Below, piece after piece: positions 1 to 7,634 of a DNA stretch of 29,803 bases; within the stretch, counting starts at the first letter, position 1, and the number at the start of each line of letters is the position of its first letter. Source of the DNA: JAAYYY01 sp964602995 (GTDB lineage Bacteria; Chloroflexota; Anaerolineae; Promineifilales; Promineifilaceae); NCBI GenBank assembly GCA_964602995.1, contig CAZRTM010000048.1:1-29803 (forward strand). The letters run 5' to 3'. Position numbers and translations under genes: made by a program. The notes under the pieces are model-generated. The model saw nothing but the letters and a program-made list of their open reading frames with translations, was not told where the DNA came from and did no database searches.

Positions 1-217
1 GAGACTGGAGATTGGAGATTTATTGTTGGCCTGGCTGTCACTAAGTATAGCGATCCCCTTGTAACCAAATAATTCGTAAAATTCGTGCAATTCGTGGCAA
101 AAACCCCAATCTCCAGTCAACCAATCTCTAATCTCCCCTCCGTGGCTCTCCGTTTCCTCTCCGTGCCCCTCCGTGTAACTTAGTTCAATCTCCAATCTCT
201 AATCTCCAGTCTCCAAC
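1..217. repeat. Intergenic block of three short tandem-repeat families
   Basis: The first 217 bases carry no gene. ATCTCCA-type repeats appear at about 108-137 and 187-217, and in inverted orientation (GGAGATT) at 1-20, so the outer copies face each other. Between them are three AATTCGT units at about 70-98 and four CTCCG(TG) units starting at 138, 148, 159 and 169 (period 10-11). The same ATCTCCA family returns at 13526-13558. No coding capacity or RNA gene is visible. They look like dispersed intergenic simple repeats, and no function is evident. Confidence 0.8.
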
Positions 218-220
218 AAT

Positions 221-249
221 TTGACGAACGCCACGCAAGATTATAGACT
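221..249 (+). promoter_or_regulatory. Sigma70-type promoter of the Hsp70-like gene
   Basis: A TTGACG -35 box (221-226) and a TAGACT -10 box (244-249) are separated by 17 bp. The promoter abuts the repeat block and would give a leader of about 37 nt before the ATG at 294. The same two hexamers with the same spacing occur in front of the LysM gene at 9539-9567. Confidence 0.55.
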
Positions 250-293
250 TGACTGTTTGCATACCGGCAGGCGATAAGGAGGTAAAACCGACC

Positions 294-2645
294 ATGATCG
301 CCGGGATGGATTTTGGCACGACCAATTCGGGTATGGCCATTTATGATGGAAAGGAGCTGCGGCGGTTGCCATTGGACCCCGCCAGCGACAACCCGCGCGT
401 CGTGCGAACGGCGTTGTATGTGACCAATGAGCAGGATGTGTTCATCGGGCGCGAGGCCATCGACCGCTACTTTGAGCACAATGTGGGCCGCCCTATTAAG
501 CTGCAGAAAGTGTGGGTGGGCGAAATCGAGGTGATTGCCGCCGAGATGTACTTCGTGCGCGATGCCTATGTCTGGGCCGACGTGATGTCGCCGGGACGCC
601 TCTTCCTCTCCTTCAAGACCAACCTGCGCGACCAGGAATATAGCGGCACCGTCATCGGCCAGTTCTTCTACCCTCTGGAAGCGATGGTCGCTCTGTACCT
701 TTACGTGACGCGGCGGCGCGCCGAGCGCCTATTGGGGCACGAGCTGCGCGAAGTGGTATTGGGACGGCCTGTATACTTTGCCGACGACCCCGAGCACGAT
801 CAGCTTGCTCAGGAACGGTTATTGCGTGGCGCATTCCAGGCCGGGTACGAGCGCGTTTACCTGCAGCGAGAGCCTATCGCCGCCGCCTATCACTACGCAG
901 CGCAGGTAGGGCAGCCGCAGAACATTCTGGTCTTCGATTTCGGCGGCGGTACCCTGGACATCACCATCATGCGCCTGGGCGACGGGCAGCGCGAGGTGCT
1001 GGCCACTGGCGGCGTACCTATCGCCGGGGACGTCTTTGACCAGAAGCTGGTGCGCACCAAACTGCCGCAACATTTTGGCGAAGGTGGGCACTACGGCCCC
1101 AAGAAGATGCCCATCCCCACCTGGATTTACGACACCTTCTCTAGCTGGCAGACGATTCTGGAGCTGCAGACGCCGGCCAACAAACGGCTCCTGGAGGAGA
1201 TTGAACGCAGCGCCCAACGCCCACGCCAGCTCCAGGCCTTGCTCAGCCTCGTCTCCAACAACTACGGTCTGCACATGTTCGACGTTGTAGAACAAACCAA
1301 GCGCGACCTCTCCGAGCGCTTTGGCGGCATGATTCGCCTCGATGGACCAGGCTTCAACATCATGCAGCTTGTCACCCGCCGCGACTTCGAGAACATCATC
1401 CGCTCCGAGTATATGCGTATCGAGCGCGAAGTAGATAGCACCCTGAAAGCGTCCGGTCTGCGCGCCGAACAGGTAGACGCCGTCATCCGCACCGGCGGCT
1501 CGGCCCAGATTCCGCTCTTCCACAGCATGTTGCAGAGTAAATTTGGCCACGACAAAGTACACAGCATCGACACCTTCGGCAGTGTCACCTCCGGCCTGGG
1601 CATCATCGCCCACGGCATCGACAGTGGCCAGATTGAGGCGCGCGCCTACACACGGGATGACCTGAAGCAGCAAGAGGTAACCATTTCCCGGCCCGGCGTC
1701 GCCGTCGTCGACCTGAACCTGCTGAAGCGGCGCATTGAAACCCAGGACGCGCACCGCGCCCGATCCGAGGCAAGTGAGGAAGAGGCGCTGATTCTGCTTT
1801 CGCGTGACAACCAGCTACGCGTTCTCGATCTGGAGTTCCCGGCTCCAGCCCACGATGGACAACCCGCCTCAAAAGAGCTGCTCACCGCGCTGGTGGCCGG
1901 TATGGACGAGCAGCTCTTGCTGATTACGTCCCGCTACCGCTTTCTGCTGAGCAGCGCGCGCCAGGTGCGAGATATGGAAGCAACCGGCCTCTCGCTGGCC
2001 CAGGTCCACCACTTCCAGGCGCGGGAACGGCTCTTTGCCGTGGGCCACTGGCAACGCATCAAAGCGTATGAGCGGCTCTTATTGGTGACGTCCCTGGGCT
2101 TTGCTCGCCCCTACCCCACAGACATCATCGCCCCGTCCATCGAAGCGCCGGTGCCACTGATATTTGAACAACCGCTACCCGGCTGGCCCATGGCGGCCAT
2201 TGGCGTGGGCCAGGGCAAGGAGCTGGTTCTGATCACAGACGGAGGGCGCGGCCTGCGTTACCCGCTGGCCAGACTCCCGCTTACGGGCATGCAGATTTTG
2301 AAGCGACCGGAAGATGAGACGCTGGTCGCAGCCCTGGTAGCGGAGCCAGACGATGAACTGCTACTGGTTACGGACAACGGATATGCCCGCCGCCTGCACG
2401 TCTCGGCCGTCCCTGAGGCGAGCAAGGCGAACACGCCCGGCCGCGTCCTCATCTCGCGCCGTCCCGTTTGCGGCGCAGCTATTATTGACGAGAAACGAGA
2501 GCCACGAGCGGTTACGGCCAGAGAACTATTGCCTCTGGATGTGAGCAACATTGAAGTCGAAGACAACTCCACCCGCTCGCACCGTCTACTGCGCCTCCCA
2601 GGAAAGGAGTCCATCCAGGCCCTGGTTGCGGTCACAAAACCGTAG
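294..2645 (+). CDS. Hsp70-type ATPase fused to a gyrase-A-like C-terminal propeller
   Basis: The 783-residue protein starts at ATG 294, with AAGGAGG (276-282) 11 nt upstream. A longer reading from TTG 249 has no ribosome site. Residues 1-470 are an actin/Hsp70 ATPase: phosphate-1 loop MDFGTTNSG near residue 5, phosphate-2 loop FDFGGGTLD near 213, and adenosine loop RTGGSAQIP near 400. This part resembles the YegD-type Hsp70 relatives. There is no Hsp70 substrate-binding domain. Instead residues about 495-745 contain at least five repeats of 42-54 residues with cores such as KELVLITDGG, DELLLVTDNGYARR and ERLLLVTSLGF. These match the blade pattern of the GyrA/ParC C-terminal DNA-wrapping beta-pinwheel. 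The ATPase call is firm. The propeller call rests on pattern recognition only. A link to DNA or to topoisomerase function is inference. It is followed by uvrA but separated from it by 150 bp of dyads. Confidence 0.8.
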   Translation: MIAGMDFGTTNSGMAIYDGKELRRLPLDPASDNPRVVRTALYVTNEQDVFIGREAIDRYFEHNVGRPIKLQKVWVGEIEVIAAEMYFVRDAYVWADVMSPGRLFLSFKTNLRDQEYSGTVIGQFFYPLEAMVALYLYVTRRRAERLLGHELREVVLGRPVYFADDPEHDQLAQERLLRGAFQAGYERVYLQREPIAAAYHYAAQVGQPQNILVFDFGGGTLDITIMRLGDGQREVLATGGVPIAGDVFDQKLVRTKLPQHFGEGGHYGPKKMPIPTWIYDTFSSWQTILELQTPANKRLLEEIERSAQRPRQLQALLSLVSNNYGLHMFDVVEQTKRDLSERFGGMIRLDGPGFNIMQLVTRRDFENIIRSEYMRIEREVDSTLKASGLRAEQVDAVIRTGGSAQIPLFHSMLQSKFGHDKVHSIDTFGSVTSGLGIIAHGIDSGQIEARAYTRDDLKQQEVTISRPGVAVVDLNLLKRRIETQDAHRARSEASEEEALILLSRDNQLRVLDLEFPAPAHDGQPASKELLTALVAGMDEQLLLITSRYRFLLSSARQVRDMEATGLSLAQVHHFQARERLFAVGHWQRIKAYERLLLVTSLGFARPYPTDIIAPSIEAPVPLIFEQPLPGWPMAAIGVGQGKELVLITDGGRGLRYPLARLPLTGMQILKRPEDETLVAALVAEPDDELLLVTDNGYARRLHVSAVPEASKANTPGRVLISRRPVCGAAIIDEKREPRAVTARELLPLDVSNIEVEDNSTRSHRLLRLPGKESIQALVAVTKP

Positions 2646-2654
2646 CCACCATCC

Positions 2655-2706
2655 CAACATGTTTCAACATGTTTCCACCGCTAGCTGCAGAATTCAATTC
2701 TGCAGC
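2655..2706. promoter_or_regulatory. Candidate operator cluster upstream of uvrA
   Basis: Two identical decamers CAACATGTTT (2655-2664 and 2665-2674) each contain the 8-bp palindrome AACATGTT, repeated exactly one helical turn apart. Ten bases on is a perfect dyad with 11-bp arms, GCTGCAGAATT (2684-2694) and AATTCTGCAGC (2696-2706), around one central base. No T-tract follows, so a terminator for the upstream gene is unlikely. They could be binding sites for a repressor of uvrA, for example an SOS-type regulator, but no known LexA box is recognised. Confidence 0.45.
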
Positions 2707-2722
2707 AGTAACCAAATTCTAA

Positions 2723-2751
2723 TAGCAACACGCTTCACCCTATGTTAGAAT
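2723..2751 (+). promoter_or_regulatory. Possible uvrA promoter
   Basis: TAGAAT at 2746-2751 is a fair -10 box, and TAGCAA at 2723-2728 lies 17 bp upstream as a poor -35 box. The leader to ATG 2796 would be about 38 nt. The weak -35 would fit a regulated promoter, but the call is tentative. Confidence 0.3.
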
Positions 2752-2795
2752 AGATGTTCTGCTAGGAATCTCTCTTTAAACGTTGCTGGAGCCTT

Positions 2796-5693
2796 ATGAC
2801 GCTTGAAAATATTGTCGTGCGCGGAGCGCGAGAACACAATTTACAGAATATTGACATCGAGATTCCCCGTAACAAGCTCGTCGTCGTTACTGGCCTGTCC
2901 GGTTCGGGGAAATCGTCCCTGGCCTTCGACACCATTTTTGCCGAGGGGCAACGACGTTATGTAGAGTCCCTGTCTGCGTATGCCCGCCAATTTCTTGGGC
3001 AGCTTGAAAAACCGGCAGTAGACCAGATTGAAGGCTTAAGCCCCGCCGTCTCTATCGACCAGAAAGGGGTCAGCCATAACCCGCGCTCAACTGTGGGCAC
3101 CGTCACCGAAGTTTACGACTATCTGCGCCTGCTCTATGCGCGGGCCGGCACGCCACACTGCCCTGTTTGCGGACGGCCTGTGCAGCCACAGTCGGCCGAG
3201 CAGATTGTGGAAAGTGTAGAACGGATGCCCAACGGCAGCCGCATTCAGGTGCTGGCGCCGCTGGTCAAGGACCGCAAGGGCCACCACCAGCCGGTCTTTG
3301 AAGATGTTCGCAAGGCCGGTTTTGTTCGCGTCCGTGTGAACGGCGAAATCCGCCAGGTGGACGAAGAGATTGAGCTGGATCGCTACAAGAACCACACCAT
3401 TGAAGCCGTCGTCGACCGCCTCGTCATCCGCCACGACCCGGATGACCAGAGCGAAGAGGCACAGGCGGCCCGCACACGCCTCACCGACTCCATCGAGACG
3501 GCGTTACGCCTGGGCGACGGCGTTGTCCTGATCAACGATGTAACCGACGCCGATAACCCGGTCGACCGCCTCTACTCCGAGCACCTCTCCTGTGTCTACG
3601 ACGGCACCAGCATTCCCGAAATCGAGCCGCGCACCTTCAGCTTCAACAGCCCGCATGGAGCCTGTCCCGACTGCCAGGGACTGGGAACCAAGAAGGAAAT
3701 TGACCCCGATTTGGTGATTCCCAACAAAGATTTAAGCCTTCGCGAAGGAGCGGTCGTGGCCTGGCCCACTGACGATAAGCAGGGCTATTACTGGCAGTTG
3801 ATTGCGGCAACGGCCAAACATTTTGACATTCCGCTCGACGTCCCCGTGCGCGAGTTGAATGACGCGCAGCTACGCGTGTTGCTCTATGGCAGCGGCAAAG
3901 AGAAAATCCAGATCCGCTACGTCAATCGTGATGGAGCCGAGCGCAAATATCGCACCCAGTTTGAAGGCGTGATACCCAATCTGGAACGGCGTTACCAGGA
4001 ATCGACCTCCGATTACGTGCGTCATAAGCTGGAAGAGTACATGGTCAACCGGCCCTGCAGCACCTGCGGCGGCACCCGTCTGAACCCGGTGGCCCGTGCC
4101 GTGGATATCGACAGCATGACCATCAGCGAGCTGACAAATCTGCCCGTCGTGCGCTCTGTGCAGTGGGTTCGCCGTCTGCAAGACGAGCAGCAGTCGCCGC
4201 TTACCGCTCGCCAGCGGATGATTGCTCGCCCCATTTTGAAGGAAATTGCCGACCGTCTCGACTTCCTCATCGACGTGGGCCTCGATTACCTGACCCTCAG
4301 CCGCTCGGCCGGTTCGCTCAGTGGCGGTGAGGCACAGCGCATCCGGCTGGCGACGCAAATTGGCAGCCGCCTGATGGGCGTCCTCTACGTGTTGGACGAG
4401 CCAAGCATCGGCCTACATCAGCGCGACAATGCGCGCCTGATTCGCACCCTGAAGGGGATGCGCGACCTGGGCAACACGGTGCTGGTGGTGGAACACGACG
4501 AAGAAACGATCCGCCAGGCTGACTGGATTGTGGACCTGGGGCCGGGTGCGGGCAAATATGGCGGCAAGGTAGTCGCCGAAGGTACGCCCGAAATTATTGC
4601 TGCTGATGAATCGTCGCTCACCGGCGCCTATCTCAGCGGGCGCATGAGTATCCCGGTGCCCAAAAAGCGGCGGCGCGGAACGGGCGAGTGCTTGCTTGTA
4701 CGCGGCGCGCGCGAAAATAATCTCAAAAACGTCGACGTGGCCATTCCATTGGGCCAGTTCGTCTGCATCACGGGCGTCAGCGGCAGCGGCAAGAGCAGCT
4801 TCCTCATCGAGATTTTGAGCAAACGCCTGTCGCAACATTTCTACCGTTCCAAGGAGCTGCCCGGTCGCCACGATGCTATTGAAGGGCTGGAACATCTGGA
4901 CAAGGTCATCGAAATCGACCAGAGCCCCATTGGCCGCACACCGCGCTCGAACCCTGCCACCTACACCAAGGTCTTCGATCCCATTCGCCAGCTCTTCGCC
5001 GAAATGCCCGAAAGCAAAATGCGTGGCTATAAGGCCGGACGCTTCAGCTTCAACGTCAAAGGCGGGCGCTGCGAGGCGTGCCAGGGCCAGGGCCAGAACC
5101 GTATCGAGATGCAGTTCCTGCCCGACATCTACGTGCCCTGCGATATCTGCAAGGGCACGCGCTATAACCGCGAGACGCTGCAGGTGCAATACAAGGGTCT
5201 GAACATCGCCGAGGTGTTGGACCTGACCATTGACGAGGCATTGGAGTTCTTCGAGAACGTACCGACCATCCATCGCAAGTTACAGACGATGGTCGATGTG
5301 GGTCTGGGCTACATTCGCCTGGGCCAGCCGGCGCCCACCCTCAGCGGCGGCGAGGCGCAACGCGTGAAGCTGAGCCGCGAGCTCTCCAAAATCGCTACCG
5401 GGCGCACCATGTACATTCTGGACGAGCCGTCCGTGGGCCTGCATACGCACGATGTGGCCAAGCTCATTACAGCGCTGAACCGGCTGGTGGATAAGGGCAA
5501 CACGGTGGTCATCATTGAGCACAACATGGATATCATCAAGGTCGCCGACCATCTCATCGACCTCGGCCCCGAGGGCGGGGACCGCGGCGGCACCATTGTG
5601 GCCCAGGGAACGCCGGAAGAGGTGGCGCGCGTGAAAGAATCCTACACCGGTCAGTCGCTGAAACCTTATCTCAACGGACAGCACGCCGGCTAA
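2796..5693 (+). CDS. uvrA: Excinuclease ABC subunit A (UvrA)
   Basis: UvrA is the damage-sensing ATPase of nucleotide excision repair; it works as a dimer with UvrB in the cytoplasm. The 965-residue product is slightly longer than the E. coli protein (940). Walker A loops are at residues 33-40 (GLSGSGKS) and near 660 (GVSGSGKS). ABC signatures LSGGEAQR are near 508 and 849, and Walker B motifs LDEPSIGLH and LDEPSVGLH follow them. Cysteine pairs CPVC (about 122), CPDC (about 290) and CSTC (about 421) are in the first half, and C759/C762 with C782/C785 form the C-terminal zinc module that contacts DNA. All signature features are intact. It starts at ATG 2796 with a weak GGAG. No uvrB or uvrC is nearby, as is usual. 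Dyads upstream (2655-2706) suggest regulation. Confidence 0.98.
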   Translation: MTLENIVVRGAREHNLQNIDIEIPRNKLVVVTGLSGSGKSSLAFDTIFAEGQRRYVESLSAYARQFLGQLEKPAVDQIEGLSPAVSIDQKGVSHNPRSTVGTVTEVYDYLRLLYARAGTPHCPVCGRPVQPQSAEQIVESVERMPNGSRIQVLAPLVKDRKGHHQPVFEDVRKAGFVRVRVNGEIRQVDEEIELDRYKNHTIEAVVDRLVIRHDPDDQSEEAQAARTRLTDSIETALRLGDGVVLINDVTDADNPVDRLYSEHLSCVYDGTSIPEIEPRTFSFNSPHGACPDCQGLGTKKEIDPDLVIPNKDLSLREGAVVAWPTDDKQGYYWQLIAATAKHFDIPLDVPVRELNDAQLRVLLYGSGKEKIQIRYVNRDGAERKYRTQFEGVIPNLERRYQESTSDYVRHKLEEYMVNRPCSTCGGTRLNPVARAVDIDSMTISELTNLPVVRSVQWVRRLQDEQQSPLTARQRMIARPILKEIADRLDFLIDVGLDYLTLSRSAGSLSGGEAQRIRLATQIGSRLMGVLYVLDEPSIGLHQRDNARLIRTLKGMRDLGNTVLVVEHDEETIRQADWIVDLGPGAGKYGGKVVAEGTPEIIAADESSLTGAYLSGRMSIPVPKKRRRGTGECLLVRGARENNLKNVDVAIPLGQFVCITGVSGSGKSSFLIEILSKRLSQHFYRSKELPGRHDAIEGLEHLDKVIEIDQSPIGRTPRSNPATYTKVFDPIRQLFAEMPESKMRGYKAGRFSFNVKGGRCEACQGQGQNRIEMQFLPDIYVPCDICKGTRYNRETLQVQYKGLNIAEVLDLTIDEALEFFENVPTIHRKLQTMVDVGLGYIRLGQPAPTLSGGEAQRVKLSRELSKIATGRTMYILDEPSVGLHTHDVAKLITALNRLVDKGNTVVIIEHNMDIIKVADHLIDLGPEGGDRGGTIVAQGTPEEVARVKESYTGQSLKPYLNGQHAG

Positions 5694-5698
5694 CGTAT

Positions 5699-5715
5699 GC
5701 CAGCTAACAGCTGGC
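5699..5715 (+). other. Perfect hairpin just after uvrA
   Basis: GCCAGCT (5699-5705) pairs with AGCTGGC (5709-5715) around a 3-nt loop, starting six bases after the uvrA stop. No T-tract follows, so it may protect the mRNA end or assist the terminator 70 bases downstream. Confidence 0.45.
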
Positions 5716-5758
5716 CGCCCTCTCAGCCAGGCCACTGACCGTTACAACTTGTCTCGCA

Positions 5759-5811
5759 GAGAGCATATACCGTTTACATTGGCCAGCACCGCTGGCCTTT
5801 ACTTTGCTCTC
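5759..5811 (+). terminator. Probable terminator of uvrA, nested stem
   Basis: The inner hairpin is GGCCAGC (5781-5787), loop ACC, GCTGGCC (5791-5797), followed by the T-rich stretch TTTACTTT. An outer perfect pair, GAGAGCA (5759-5765) with TGCTCTC (5805-5811), encloses it. The T-tract is interrupted, so efficiency may be modest. Confidence 0.55.
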
Positions 5812-5846
5812 TTCGCCCTGAATCATCGGGGCGCTTAAAGAGCAGA

Positions 5847-5876
5847 TTGGACAGCGGCTCATTCCCGAATCATAAT
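5847..5876 (+). promoter_or_regulatory. Promoter of the fused permease gene
   Basis: TTGGAC (5847-5852) and CATAAT (5871-5876) with 18 bp between them form a plausible sigma70 promoter downstream of the uvrA terminator. The leader is about 40 nt, with GGAGG at 5910-5914, nine bases before ATG 5924. Confidence 0.45.
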
Positions 5877-5923
5877 ACAAGAGGTAAGTTGGGCTGAACA
5901 GGTGAGGCTGGAGGAACTTCCCT

Positions 5924-7567
5924 ATGTCTACAACTATTACCTCGGCTGAGGCGCCGATTGTGCGCACAGGACTGACGGCGCAAGAGCGCCGCGCGCTGTG
6001 GATACGCTTTCCGCGCCGTCTATTTTTCATACTGGCTGCATTTGTCCTGGCTATGCTCATCATCTATGCCATTGGCGGTCTGCCCCCCACTCCCGACAAC
6101 GCCATACTGGACGCCGCCTCCAACACGCTCTCCCTGCTGCTGGCAACTCTGTTCATGGCCATTCTACTGGGCGTTGGCCTGGCCGTCATCGCCCTGCTGG
6201 TGCACGGCCTGGTGCTGCGCGTCAGTTGGCTGGGTGGCTTTGTACGGGCCATTGGGCGGCTGATTACTTTCCTGCTGGCCCCCATTCCGGTGGCGGCGCT
6301 GGCCTTTCTGGTGTTGTTGGGTATGGTGCTCTTCTTCGGCCAGTTGCCTATTGCCGGCGCGGGCAGCGACCCCCGCAGCGCCCTGCTGGCCCTCATTGCG
6401 CCGGCGACCGTCCTGGCCCTCCTCCCCGCACTGCTGGCGGCGCAGGACTTCGCCACGGTTCTCAGCCTGCCCTACCCGCGGCGGGAATGGCGGCACTGGT
6501 TTGCTGCGGCGCTCTCCTTCCTCGCCTCACTACTGGCGCAGACCGGCGGGGTCCTCAGCGCAGCCGTCGTCGTGGAAGCGATCTTTGCCCGGCCAGGACT
6601 GGGCCGCCTTCTGCTGGCGGCCGTTGTCAATCGCGAGCTGTTAATCGCCATGACCATCCTGGCAGCTTTCGCCGTGGCCATTCTGGTGGCCCGCCTGGCT
6701 GCCGAGCTACTCTACTGGCTGGCCGACCTTCTGCTCTCGCGCAGCCCCGACCCGCTTCCCAGCAAAATGGGTCGCGCCATAGGGCCGGCCTGGCTGGTCA
6801 TTGCCTTGTTGCTCCTGGCCATTCCCATCGCCGCTACTGTCGGGGGCATTGTCACACCGGCCCAGGCCGCCGTCAGTCAAGATTTGCAGGAGCGGCTGGC
6901 TCCGCCCTCTCTGGAGCACCCGCTGGGCACCGACCAGTTTGGTCGTGACATCTGGGCGCGGGCCGTTCTGGGCGCTGCCAATACCCTGGGCCAGTCGTTG
7001 CTGGCTGCCGGCCTCATTCTCTTTCCTGTGATCATTCTGAGTATGATCGTCGCCACCCTGCACAACCGGCCCGGTTGGGGCTGGCACTGGCTGGGCGACC
7101 TGCTTCTGCTCCCGGCCGACGCCCTTCTCTTCTTCCCCATCATTCCGGCCACACTTGTCATCATTGGCCTGGTGGGGCAGGCGACGTTGTTGGTGACCTT
7201 AATCGCGCTGAGTATTCTGCTGCTGGCCCGCGCCGTGTACGCCGGCCGTGTGCTATGGATGGCGCGCGCTTCCCGCCTGACATTGGGCTATGGTCTGGCC
7301 CTGTTGTTGGGCCTGTTGCTTGGAGCGCTCTTCTTTGCCTTCAGCGCCCACGTGTCGCTGGAGTATCTCGGTTTTGGCCTGCAACCTCCGGCCGCTGCCC
7401 TGGGTTCAACCCTGTCAGAGCTGCAACCGCACCTGCGCCTGACGCCGTTCGCAGCGTCGATGGTGGTCTTGCTCATCGCCGCCTGCGCCTTTGCCCTCTA
7501 CTCAGCAGCGCACGCCCTTCTGGGCCTTTCCTACAGCAAGAAGGCGCTGGTGCTGCTGAATCAATAA
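5924..7567 (+). CDS. One-piece DppB+DppC-like permease, degenerate coupling loops
   Basis: This 547-residue, very hydrophobic protein (about 11-13 membrane segments) joins both permease halves of a peptide/nickel ABC importer in one chain. The N-terminal half ends with the DppB-type stretch VVVEAIFARPGLGRLL near residues 215-230. The C-terminal half opens with the DppC-type stretch HPLGTDQFGRDIWARAV near 330-348 and ends with the DppC-like LEYLGFGLQPPAAALGS. The EAA loops that normally dock the ATPases (an EAxxxG core) are not recognisable in either half. Where one is expected there is DFATVLSLPYPRREW in the first and ARASRLTLGYG in the second. No ATPase or binding protein of this type adjoins; the complete opp set is 9 kb away. 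It may have lost transport activity, use unusual partners, or be a relic kept for another role. The family assignment is good; the function is open. Confidence 0.8.
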   Translation: MSTTITSAEAPIVRTGLTAQERRALWIRFPRRLFFILAAFVLAMLIIYAIGGLPPTPDNAILDAASNTLSLLLATLFMAILLGVGLAVIALLVHGLVLRVSWLGGFVRAIGRLITFLLAPIPVAALAFLVLLGMVLFFGQLPIAGAGSDPRSALLALIAPATVLALLPALLAAQDFATVLSLPYPRREWRHWFAAALSFLASLLAQTGGVLSAAVVVEAIFARPGLGRLLLAAVVNRELLIAMTILAAFAVAILVARLAAELLYWLADLLLSRSPDPLPSKMGRAIGPAWLVIALLLLAIPIAATVGGIVTPAQAAVSQDLQERLAPPSLEHPLGTDQFGRDIWARAVLGAANTLGQSLLAAGLILFPVIILSMIVATLHNRPGWGWHWLGDLLLLPADALLFFPIIPATLVIIGLVGQATLLVTLIALSILLLARAVYAGRVLWMARASRLTLGYGLALLLGLLLGALFFAFSAHVSLEYLGFGLQPPAAALGSTLSELQPHLRLTPFAASMVVLLIAACAFALYSAAHALLGLSYSKKALVLLNQ

Positions 7568-7570
7568 TCT

Positions 7571-7616
7571 CTCAGGCCTGCGCCGGCATACCGGCGGTCT
7601 GAGCTGCTGAAAATTT
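7571..7616 (+). terminator. Possible terminator after the fused permease
   Basis: CTCAG (7571-7575) pairs with CTGAG (7599-7603) around an inner perfect stem CGCCGG (7581-7586), loop CATA, CCGGCG (7591-7596). A short AAAATTTTG tract follows about eight bases later, so termination is likely but not textbook. The ABC-F gene begins 31 bases after the stem. Confidence 0.45.
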
Positions 7617-7634
7617 TGTTAGACGTCTGAAAAC

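Noticed and set aside
2684..2706. Terminator of the Hsp70-type gene
   Set aside because: The dyad is perfect but AT-rich at the centre, has a one-base loop and no T-tract; an operator fits better.
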